5,670 nucleotides of DNA from an uncultured Lachnospiraceae bacterium (GTDB lineage Bacteria; Bacillota; Clostridia; Lachnospirales; Lachnospiraceae): assembly GCA_934418055.1 (NCBI GenBank), contig CAKRWX010000169.1:1-5670 (forward strand), read 5' to 3'. The notes below the pieces were generated by a model. It did no database searches and had not been told where the DNA came from. It saw nothing but the letters and a program-made list of their open reading frames with translations. The position numbers and the translations under genes are program-made. Each line of letters starts with the position of its first letter. The stretch's first letter is position 1. This document shows positions 1 through 5,670 of this stretch, one piece after another.

Positions 1-510
1 GTTCTGGATACTGCCCGGTTAAAGTATCAGGTGGGGGAATATCTGGCTGTGGATAGTAAGAGTGTTCATGCGTTTATCATTGGTGAGCATGGAGACAGTG
101 AAATTGCTGTATGGAGCAGCGCCAATATCTCCGGTGTTCCGTTAGATGATTTCTGTGAGATGCGGGGGCAATGGAACCACGATAAGATCCAGGAAAATAT
201 TGCAGAAACCGTGAAACGGAGCGCCTACGAGATCATTGAACGAAAACAGGCTACTTATTACGGTGTTGCCATGACCATCAAGAGGATCTGCGAGGTGATC
301 ATCCGGGATGAGAAATCCATTTTGCCGGTTTCCACTATGATGCATGGGGAATTTGGGATCGATGATGTAGCTTTAAGCATGCCGTCCATTGTGGGGGCGG
401 ACGGATTTGAAGTGCGGGTGCCGATTTCCTTAAATGAAGAAGAACATGAAAAATTGAAAAAATCGGCAAGGATGTTAAGTGAAATATTAAGACAATGCCG
501 ATTTATTTAA
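1..510 (+). CDS. ldh: L-lactate dehydrogenase, C-terminal half (5' end outside the window)
   Basis: NAD-dependent L-lactate dehydrogenase, a cytoplasmic enzyme that reduces pyruvate to L-lactate and regenerates NAD+ in fermentation. The frame is open from base 1 and gives 169 residues; the family is about 315 long, so roughly 145 N-terminal residues, including the Rossmann fold and the residue-102 specificity loop, lie upstream. Visible catalytic landmarks, numbered from the first visible residue, are DTAR at 3-6 (classical Asp168 and Arg171), GEHGDSE with the proton-relay His at 30 (classical His195), and ATYYGVA with the substrate-site Thr at 85 (classical Thr246). His23 matches His188 of the fructose-1,6-bisphosphate site of bacterial enzymes, while the partner Arg173 is Lys8 here. 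An LDH-like malate or 2-hydroxyisocaproate dehydrogenase cannot be fully excluded because the specificity loop is not visible. A terminator follows 24 bases after the stop, so the gene ends its transcription unit. Confidence 0.93.
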   Translation, partial: VLDTARLKYQVGEYLAVDSKSVHAFIIGEHGDSEIAVWSSANISGVPLDDFCEMRGQWNHDKIQENIAETVKRSAYEIIERKQATYYGVAMTIKRICEVIIRDEKSILPVSTMMHGEFGIDDVALSMPSIVGADGFEVRVPISLNEEEHEKLKKSARMLSEILRQCRFI

Positions 511-533
511 TTTTAAAAGATTTTAAAGATTAG

Positions 534-572
534 CTGCCCATGGGAAACTGAAACTCCCATGGGCAGTTTTTT
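534..572 (+). terminator. Rho-independent terminator after the lactate dehydrogenase gene
   Basis: A perfect 12-base-pair stem (arms 534-545 and 555-566, CTGCCCATGGGA against TCCCATGGGCAG) has a 9-base loop and is followed directly by six T residues at 567-572. It starts 24 bases after the lactate dehydrogenase stop codon. The GC-rich stem followed by a T run is the standard intrinsic terminator form. It should separate the dehydrogenase from the peptidase operon. On the opposite strand the hairpin is not followed by a clean T run, so it probably acts in one direction. Confidence 0.93.
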
Positions 573-643
573 GCCTCATGGGAAATTCATCCTATGATGA
601 TGTGGAAATTAGTCATGAAATGGACGGATTGCGAAATTCCTAC

Positions 644-671
644 TTGGCAAATCGGAATTAAATTGTATAAT
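644..671 (+). promoter_or_regulatory. Sigma-A-type promoter of the peptidase operon
   Basis: The -35 box TTGGCA (644-649; consensus TTGACA, one mismatch) and a perfect -10 box TATAAT (666-671) are separated by 16 bases. The expected transcription start is near 678-680, giving a leader of about 54 bases before the start codon at 733. It is the only convincing promoter between the upstream terminator and the first peptidase gene. A second TATAAT at 682-687 lacks a suitable -35 box. Confidence 0.75.
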
Positions 672-692
672 AAAAAGAGACTATAATTATAA

Positions 693-707
693 AACTGTTC
701 AACAGTT
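693..707. promoter_or_regulatory. Perfect 15-base palindrome, candidate operator
   Basis: AACTGTTCAACAGTT has two perfect 7-base arms (693-699 and 701-707) around one central C. It lies about 14 bases past the predicted transcription start and 10 bases before the ribosome binding site. This position would suit a dimeric repressor blocking early transcription. The AT-rich palindrome TATAATTATA (682-691) sits immediately upstream. The 1-base spacer makes it a poor RNA hairpin, so a DNA site is the more natural reading. No regulator gene is visible in the window and I do not assign a regulator family. Confidence 0.5.
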
Positions 708-717
708 CATGAGATAC

Positions 718-725
718 AAAGGAGG
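718..725 (+). promoter_or_regulatory. Ribosome binding site that sets the start of the first peptidase
   Basis: AAAGGAGG is a near-perfect complement to the 16S rRNA tail. There are 7 bases between GGAGG and the ATG at 733. The alternative in-frame ATG at 709 lies upstream of this site, has no Shine-Dalgarno sequence of its own, and would place the ribosome binding site inside the coding sequence. The start at 733 is therefore preferred. Confidence 0.9.
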
Positions 726-732
726 TTTTGGG

Positions 733-2688
733 ATGGAACCAGTCAGGATTGATAGTTTCTGCCAGTTTCGCTTTGTGAGCAATCCGGGATTTTCGCCGGA
801 TGGGCGTTATATTGCGTTTGTAGTGCGGCAGGCAGATTTAAAAAGCAACAGTTATCCAGGGAATCTGTACGTTTATGATACAGAAAAGGATTCCTACAGT
901 CAGCTTACCACGTCTGGGAAGGTGACTTCTTACATATGGCTGGATGAAAAATCCCTGCTATATCCAGAGGGAAAAACAGAAGAGGACGGCAGCAAGACCA
1001 TTTATCATCAGATTTTTATGGATGGTGGCGAGGCGTTTCCGCTTTTTGAGGTTCCGGTAAAAGCAGATGGAATCCAGAAACTGACGGATGGCTGTTTCTT
1101 AATTACGGGAACGGAGCTGATGAAAAGCGCAGAGAAAAAAGATCCGGCTTATGAAGTGATCGATGAAGTGCCGTTCTGGTCTAATGGAAAGGGCATGACC
1201 AATAAGATCCGCAGAGGGCTTTATCTGTATTCCCAGAAGGACGGTTCCTGGAAGCAGATATCAGAAGAATCGGCGGATGTGGCTGAGGTTTCGGTTCGTG
1301 GAAACCGGATCTTGTATCGGGCGTACCCATGGATGGATGTGAGGGGTTCATATTATGGAATATATCTCTATGATCTGGAAACAGGGGAAAATCGCTGCCT
1401 TCTGGAGAAAGAGACCAGAAGAACTGGTTTTGTAAGCTTCTGGGCAGATGATCAGGCTTTGGTGACGTCCAATGAAGCCTGTGGGGATCAGAATCCATAC
1501 GGTGATCATAAATATCAGGAATTTTATACCATGGATCTGAACAATGGCCAGTTAAAGCATCTGGCGGCTTATGATCACAGCAGTCAGGGAAGCTCCGTAG
1601 GAAGTGATGCCAGACTGGGTGGAGGCCGGGTACAAAAAGACGATGATGGCCAGTGCTATTTTATCAGCACCATAGAAAGCAGTGCCAGACTTTGCAAAAT
1701 TGACCAGACAGGCGCGATTAAGGAAGTTTTAAAATCAACCGGAGATATGGATGTTACAAAAGGTTCCTGTGACAGCTTTGATGTATACAAAGATCAGGTG
1801 GTAGTCTGTGGACTGTATGGAAATCGTCTGGCAGAGCTTTACCTGAATGGAAAACAGATCACCCACATCAATGACATGGAAAAATGGCAGTATTCTGTTC
1901 CAGAGGAAATGGAATTCCGGGTGGCAGATGGAAGCTGTTTAAAAGGCTGGATCATGAAACCAGTTGGTTATCAACCAGGTCATAAATATCCGGCTATCTT
2001 AAATATCCACGGTGGTCCGAGAACCGTCTTTGGTTCCATTTTCCACCATGAAATGCAGGTATGGGCCAATGCCGGATATTTTGTATTCTATACAAATCCA
2101 AGAGGCTCTGACGGATTTGGCAGTGAATATGGAGATATCTGCGGAAAATATGGTACGGTAGATTATGAAGATCTGATGGCATTCACCGATCATGTGCTGG
2201 CCAGGGAGACGGATATTGATCCGTCCAGGGTTGGCGTGACAGGCGGCTCTTATGGAGGTTTTATGACGAACTGGATCATCGGCCATACGGACCGGTTCGC
2301 AGCAGCGGCTTCCCAGCGTTCTATTGCAAACTGGATCTCCTTTGAGCACATGTCAGATATCGGGCATACCTTTACCAGACGGGAGCAGTCAGTTCTTACG
2401 GTGGAGAGTGCAGAAAAACTGTGGAAGCATTCTCCATTGAAATATGTAGGAAACTGTAAGACACCGACGTTGTTTGTTCATTCGGACCAGGATTACCGGT
2501 GTCCTGTGGCTGAGGGCATGGAGATGTTCGCGGCATTGAAGGTGCTTGGTGTGGAGACACGGATGTGTGTGATCCATGGAGAAAATCATGAGCTGTCCCG
2601 GAGTGGAAAACCCAGAAACCGGATCATCCGGATGCAGGAGATCCTCGATTGGATGGATCATTATCTGAAAGGAGGAAGAGAGGCATGA
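733..2688 (+). CDS. S9 family (prolyl oligopeptidase-type) serine peptidase, first paralog
   Basis: Predicted cytoplasmic serine peptidase of 651 residues that cuts short peptides; family members act as oligopeptidases, dipeptidyl peptidases or acylaminoacyl peptidases. Residues from about 10 to 390 look like a beta-propeller: repeated short blades with SPDG at 21-24, PFWSNGKG at 147-154 and a GSSVGSDAR loop at 286-294. The alpha/beta-hydrolase domain starts near 410, with oxyanion-region HGGP at 426-429, then NPRGSDG, then the nucleophile motif GGSYGG with Ser506. Asp587 (DQDYRCP) and His619 (ENHELS) complete the triad, so the enzyme should be active. There is no signal peptide or membrane segment. 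The start at 733 is chosen by the strong ribosome binding site at 718-725. It is the first gene after the promoter and overlaps the next by 4 bases (ATGA), implying coupled translation. The exact specificity (S9A, B or C subgroup) cannot be read from sequence alone; the RCP motif after Asp587 and overall layout favour the acylaminoacyl-peptidase-like side. Confidence 0.93.
   Translation: MEPVRIDSFCQFRFVSNPGFSPDGRYIAFVVRQADLKSNSYPGNLYVYDTEKDSYSQLTTSGKVTSYIWLDEKSLLYPEGKTEEDGSKTIYHQIFMDGGEAFPLFEVPVKADGIQKLTDGCFLITGTELMKSAEKKDPAYEVIDEVPFWSNGKGMTNKIRRGLYLYSQKDGSWKQISEESADVAEVSVRGNRILYRAYPWMDVRGSYYGIYLYDLETGENRCLLEKETRRTGFVSFWADDQALVTSNEACGDQNPYGDHKYQEFYTMDLNNGQLKHLAAYDHSSQGSSVGSDARLGGGRVQKDDDGQCYFISTIESSARLCKIDQTGAIKEVLKSTGDMDVTKGSCDSFDVYKDQVVVCGLYGNRLAELYLNGKQITHINDMEKWQYSVPEEMEFRVADGSCLKGWIMKPVGYQPGHKYPAILNIHGGPRTVFGSIFHHEMQVWANAGYFVFYTNPRGSDGFGSEYGDICGKYGTVDYEDLMAFTDHVLARETDIDPSRVGVTGGSYGGFMTNWIIGHTDRFAAAASQRSIANWISFEHMSDIGHTFTRREQSVLTVESAEKLWKHSPLKYVGNCKTPTLFVHSDQDYRCPVAEGMEMFAALKVLGVETRMCVIHGENHELSRSGKPRNRIIRMQEILDWMDHYLKGGREA
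2671..2675 (+). promoter_or_regulatory. Ribosome binding site of the second peptidase, inside the first gene
   Basis: GGAGG lies in the last codons of the first peptidase, 9 bases before the ATG at 2685. This decides the start: an earlier in-frame ATG at 2649 has no comparable site and would give a much longer overlap. The ATGA arrangement at 2685-2688 points to translational coupling or reinitiation. Confidence 0.85.
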
Positions 2689-4721
2689 AAAGACAGGAAA
2701 AATCACCAGTAGAAAGAGAAGACCTGTATGAGTTCCGGTTTGTTTCAGAGGCTTCATTATCTCCAGATGGAACGATGGCAGTCTGTGTGGTAAACCAGGC
2801 TTCGAAAGAGGATAATACCTATCACAGCAGTATCTGGTCTGTGGATCTGGAAACGAAGGAAAAACGATTACTGGCCAGCCGTGGAGAGGCGAAAAAGCCT
2901 GTTTGGCTGGATTCTGAGCGGATTTTATTTGCTTCAAGCCGGGACAAAGAAGACAATGACCAGAAAGAAAAAAAACCGGAAACCAGATATTATGAGATCA
3001 GTCTTCATGGCGGCGAAGCGACACCTTTTATGACAGTGCCGTTAAAGGCCGATGGAATCCGGTTCATGGGCGATGGTTTGTGGCTGGTATCCACAGTGGC
3101 AGATGAGAATGAGATAGATACGGATAAAGGTGGGGATGCAGATGCAGCATACCAGGCAGTCCGTGGCAAAGATTATGAAATCTATGAGGAACTACCGTTT
3201 TGGTTTAACGGCAAAGGCATCACCAACCGCAAGCGCCCGGCGCTGTATGTATATTCCCAGAAAGATCAGTCTCTGAAACGGATCACTCCTCCATTTTTGG
3301 AGACAGTATCTTATGATGTGTCTGCAGACCACCAGAAGATCGCTTTTGCAGGTCCGGTTTATACCAGTATCCGCCATTCAGAGTCGGGGCTGTATCTGTA
3401 TGATCTCAAACAGGAGCAGATGACGCAGCTGGTTCCGGAAGATCGTTATGGAATCAGCAATGTCTGCTTTTTAGGAAATGAGAAGATTTTCTATAGCGGG
3501 ACAGAAAAGAAGAGAGCTGGAGCCAATCCCAGATTTTATCAGTATGATCTGACCAGGTGTGAGATAAAGCAGCTGCCATTTTATGATATGGAAATTGGCA
3601 GTTCTGTGGGAAGTGATGCAAAGTTTGGAAGTGGCAGAAGCCTGTGCTATGATCAGGCAGAAGAAAAACTATATCTGACGAAAACTTCCTGGGGAGATAG
3701 TTACCTTATGATGCTGGATCAGCAGGGACAGATGACTCAGGTAAGCCGGGAATTTGGCGCAGTGACAGGTTTTGATGTAGCCTGGACGGCAGACGGAAAA
3801 AAACAGATCCTGTTATCTGCGATGCGTGGACAGCATTTAACGGAATTGTATCTTCTGGATCCGGACAGTGGCAAAGAAGAAAAGCTGACAGGCTTTCATG
3901 ACGAATATCTGGAGACACATCAGGTCGTAGAGCCGGAACGGTTCCGTTATGAGAGTAAAAATGGATATGAGATGGAAGCCTATGTGATCCATCCGGCAGA
4001 CTATGTCCCTGGAAAGAAGTATCCGGCGGTATTTGAGATCCACGGTGGTCCAAAAGGCGTGTCTGGTACTGCATTTTTCCATGAGTTCCAGTGCCTGGCA
4101 TCGGCTGGTTATTTCGTCTTCTATGGTAATCCGCGGGGATCTGACGGACGCGGCGAGGCTTACGCGGATCTGACGGAAAAATTTGGAGCCGATGATTTCC
4201 AGGATCTGATGGAATTATTTGACCAGATTTTGAAGCATTATCCAGATATTGACGAGAAACGGGTGGGAATCTGCGGTGGTTCTTACGGCGGATTTATGTG
4301 CAACTGGATGGAAGGCCACACGGACCGGTTTGCGGCGGCAGTCTCCCAAAGATCCATTTCCAATTATTTGTCCAAATGCTTATATACAGACATTGGCTAT
4401 TATGCCAACCGTCTGCAGATGGGGGCGTATCCGTGGGAAGATTTTGAGAAGGTCTGGAGTATGTCCCCGTTAAAAGAAGCGCCGAAAGGCCGGACACCGT
4501 TACTGTTACTGCAGTCTGATGAAGATTACCGCTGTTGGATGGGGGATGCGATCCAGATGTTCTCAGCGGTAAAACGACAGGGCGTGGATGCACGTATGGT
4601 TTTATTCCATGGAGAGAATCACGAACTGTCCAGAAGTGGAAAACCACAGAACCGGATCACCCGTTTAAAAGAGCTGATGAACTGGTTTGGTAAATATTTA
4701 ACGAATGAGGAGGGAAAATAA
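2685..4721 (+). CDS. S9 family (prolyl oligopeptidase-type) serine peptidase, second paralog
   Basis: Predicted cytoplasmic serine peptidase of 678 residues, clearly paralogous to the preceding gene along its whole length. Shared landmarks are EFRFVS at 16-21, SPDG at 26-29, PFWFNGKG at 171-178, GSSVGSDAK at 305-313, HGGP at 453-456, NPRGSDG and HGENHELSRSGKP. The triad is complete: Ser533 in GGSYGG, Asp614 in DEDYRC and His646 in ENHELS. The N-terminal propeller (about 15-420) is far more diverged from its neighbour than the hydrolase domain (about 435-678). It has a longer acidic insertion at roughly 142-160, just before PFWFNGKG. After Asp614 the motif reads RCW instead of the RCP of the neighbour, a change close to the active site. 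There is no signal peptide. The gene overlaps the first peptidase by 4 bases, and its stop is immediately followed by the ATG of the amidohydrolase. The two enzymes probably share a peptide pool but differ in which substrates they admit; this is inference. Confidence 0.93.
   Translation: MKRQEKSPVEREDLYEFRFVSEASLSPDGTMAVCVVNQASKEDNTYHSSIWSVDLETKEKRLLASRGEAKKPVWLDSERILFASSRDKEDNDQKEKKPETRYYEISLHGGEATPFMTVPLKADGIRFMGDGLWLVSTVADENEIDTDKGGDADAAYQAVRGKDYEIYEELPFWFNGKGITNRKRPALYVYSQKDQSLKRITPPFLETVSYDVSADHQKIAFAGPVYTSIRHSESGLYLYDLKQEQMTQLVPEDRYGISNVCFLGNEKIFYSGTEKKRAGANPRFYQYDLTRCEIKQLPFYDMEIGSSVGSDAKFGSGRSLCYDQAEEKLYLTKTSWGDSYLMMLDQQGQMTQVSREFGAVTGFDVAWTADGKKQILLSAMRGQHLTELYLLDPDSGKEEKLTGFHDEYLETHQVVEPERFRYESKNGYEMEAYVIHPADYVPGKKYPAVFEIHGGPKGVSGTAFFHEFQCLASAGYFVFYGNPRGSDGRGEAYADLTEKFGADDFQDLMELFDQILKHYPDIDEKRVGICGGSYGGFMCNWMEGHTDRFAAAVSQRSISNYLSKCLYTDIGYYANRLQMGAYPWEDFEKVWSMSPLKEAPKGRTPLLLLQSDEDYRCWMGDAIQMFSAVKRQGVDARMVLFHGENHELSRSGKPQNRITRLKELMNWFGKYLTNEEGK
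4707..4714 (+). promoter_or_regulatory. Ribosome binding site of the amidohydrolase
   Basis: GAGGAGGG lies in the last codons of the second peptidase, with 8 bases between its GGAGG core and the ATG at 4722. That ATG directly abuts the TAA stop at 4719-4721. This supports 4722 as the true start and a single three-gene transcript. Confidence 0.85.
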
Positions 4722-5670
4722 ATGCTGTGTATTAAAAATGGCCGGATCCACGATCTGGTAAAGGAAGAGCCATATGTGGCAGATATTCTGGTAAAGGATG
4801 GAAAAATCGCAGCCATTGGAGAGCATCTGGAAGCAGATGGAGCAGAGGTGATGGATGCGTCCGGAAGAGATGTTTATCCGGGATTTGTAGATGCCCACAG
4901 TCATTTGGGACTGGATGGCTATGGAATCGGTTTTGAGGGACAGGATTATAATGAGGGAAGTGATCCTTGTACGCCACAGCTTCGCGGCATTGACAGCTTT
5001 AATCCGATGGATCCGACGGTCAATATGGCAGCTATGGGCGGTGTGACCTGCGTAGGAACTGGCCCAGGAAGCGCGAACGTTCTTGGCGGAACTTTCTTCG
5101 CAGTAAAAACCACTGGAAGATGTGTGGACGATATGGTAGTGAAAGACCCGGTTGCCATGAAGTGTGCCTTCGGTGAGAATCCAAAGAGATTTTACAAAGG
5201 CCGTGGAAATGAAGTCAGAATGGCAACGGCAGCCCATTTGAGAGAGATGCTGTTAAAAGCCAGCGATTATAAGGAAAGAAAAGAGGCAGCAGGAGATGAT
5301 CCGTTAAAACGTCCGGCTTTTGATATGAAGCTGGAGGCTCTGATCCCGGTTTTAAACCGTGAGATCCCGTTAAAAGCCCATGCCCATCAGGCAAACGATA
5401 TCTTGACTGCAATCCGTATCGCCAGGGAATTTCATTTAAAACTGACGCTGGAGCATACGACAGAAGGAAATCTGATCGTAGATGAGTTGGTAAAAGCCGG
5501 ATATCCATGTGCTGTGGGTCCAAGCCTTGGACATGCCACCAAGTTCGAATTACAGAATAAAACCTGGACGACTCCAGGTGTCCTCGCAAAAGCCGGATGC
5601 CAGGTTTCCATTATCACAGATGCGCCGGTGACTCCTCAGAAATATCTGTCTCTGTGCGCTGCACTGGCAG
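4722..5670 (+). CDS. Metal-dependent amidohydrolase, COG1228-like (3' end outside the window)
   Basis: Amidohydrolase-superfamily enzyme, predicted cytoplasmic, hydrolysing a C-N bond at a mono- or dinuclear metal centre. The 316 visible residues start with the small beta-sandwich region typical of the superfamily (IKNGRI, then [13 protein letters not shown]), followed by [11 protein letters not shown] carrying the HxH metal pair His59 and His61. Other candidate ligands are Glu152 in FGENPK, His220 or His222 in KAHAHQAND, His245 in TLEHTTEG and Asp300 in ITDAP. All the expected metal positions are therefore present and the enzyme should be active. The segment from about 160 to 200 is charged and probably helical. 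By comparison with typical family length (about 380-400) some 65-80 C-terminal residues are missing past the window. Imidazolonepropionase itself is unlikely because there are no other histidine-degradation genes here. Its position behind two peptidases suggests a dipeptidase (Xaa-Pro or isoaspartyl type) or a hydrolase of a modified amino acid. The general class is secure; the substrate is not known. Confidence 0.88.
   Translation, partial: MLCIKNGRIHDLVKEEPYVADILVKDGKIAAIGEHLEADGAEVMDASGRDVYPGFVDAHSHLGLDGYGIGFEGQDYNEGSDPCTPQLRGIDSFNPMDPTVNMAAMGGVTCVGTGPGSANVLGGTFFAVKTTGRCVDDMVVKDPVAMKCAFGENPKRFYKGRGNEVRMATAAHLREMLLKASDYKERKEAAGDDPLKRPAFDMKLEALIPVLNREIPLKAHAHQANDILTAIRIAREFHLKLTLEHTTEGNLIVDELVKAGYPCAVGPSLGHATKFELQNKTWTTPGVLAKAGCQVSIITDAPVTPQKYLSLCAALA

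Noticed and set aside
511..530. Imperfect direct repeat TTTTAAAAGA / TTTTAAAGAT after the lactate dehydrogenase stop.
   Set aside because: Low-complexity AT-rich spacer before the terminator; two imperfect units are too little to call a repeat element.
578..661. A 27-codon ORF (ATG at 578, TAA at 659) in the gap between the lactate dehydrogenase and the peptidase operon.
   Set aside because: It has no Shine-Dalgarno sequence, starts just after the terminator T run with no promoter in front, and overlaps the -35 box of the peptidase promoter. It could be chance.
682..687. Second TATAAT as an independent promoter.
   Set aside because: No reasonable -35 hexamer lies 15-19 bases upstream. It is kept only as part of a low-interest observation.
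709..732. In-frame ATG at 709 as the start of the first peptidase, adding eight residues.
   Set aside because: The ribosome binding site at 718-725 would lie inside the coding region; the ATG at 733 has ideal spacing and matches the family N-terminus.
2649..2684. In-frame ATG at 2649 as the start of the second peptidase.
   Set aside because: The ATG at 2685 has GGAGG at a 9-base distance and gives the common ATGA overlap; the extra residues encode only an out-of-frame reading of the first gene's end.
2389..2937. Long antisense reading frame across the junction of the two peptidase genes (182 codons).
   Set aside because: It lies opposite two well-supported genes, lacks a ribosome binding site and shows no recognisable domain; it is a shadow of codon use on the + strand.
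4249..4473. A 74-codon alternative + frame inside the second peptidase.
   Set aside because: It overlaps the catalytic Ser533 region, which is strongly constrained in the main frame, and its product has no recognisable features.
4698..5237. Long antisense reading frame opposite the amidohydrolase (179 codons).
   Set aside because: The + strand encodes a protein with clear amidohydrolase motifs across the same bases; the antisense translation has no family features.

Overview
The window looks like ordinary chromosome from a Gram-positive anaerobe of the Bacillota, most likely a Lachnospiraceae-type clostridium. This inference rests on strong AAAGGAGG-type ribosome binding sites, the use of both AGA/AGG and CGG arginine codons at middling GC content, an NAD-dependent L-lactate dehydrogenase, and intracellular S9 peptidases with no signal peptide. 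All genes are on the + strand and tightly packed. I see no mobile element, CRISPR array, tRNA or rRNA.

Layout. Positions 1-510 hold the C-terminal half of an L-lactate dehydrogenase (its start lies before the window), closed by a strong intrinsic terminator at 534-572. The 222-base gap at 511-732 carries that terminator, a sigma-A-type promoter (644-671), a 15-base perfect palindrome just downstream of the expected transcription start (693-707, a candidate operator), and a strong ribosome binding site. That site places the start of the first peptidase at 733. A three-gene operon follows. It holds two paralogous prolyl-oligopeptidase-family (S9) serine peptidases at 733-2688 and 2685-4721, joined by an ATGA overlap, and then a metal-dependent amidohydrolase starting at 4722, directly after the preceding stop codon and cut by the window end.

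How the genes may work together. Both peptidases have the beta-propeller plus alpha/beta-hydrolase layout, complete Ser-Asp-His triads and no export signal, so they should trim short peptides in the cytoplasm. The amidohydrolase has the metal-binding His and Asp pattern of the COG1228-type group, which includes dipeptidases. A plausible but unproven reading is a peptide-salvage operon in which the peptidases cut imported oligopeptides and the amidohydrolase hydrolyses a recalcitrant dipeptide or acylated/modified amino acid. The lactate dehydrogenase belongs to a separate transcription unit.

Nothing here amounts to a clearly new biological system. The points most worth checking are the palindrome in the leader, the fixed pairing of divergent S9 paralogs with an uncharacterised amidohydrolase, and the substrate of that enzyme.
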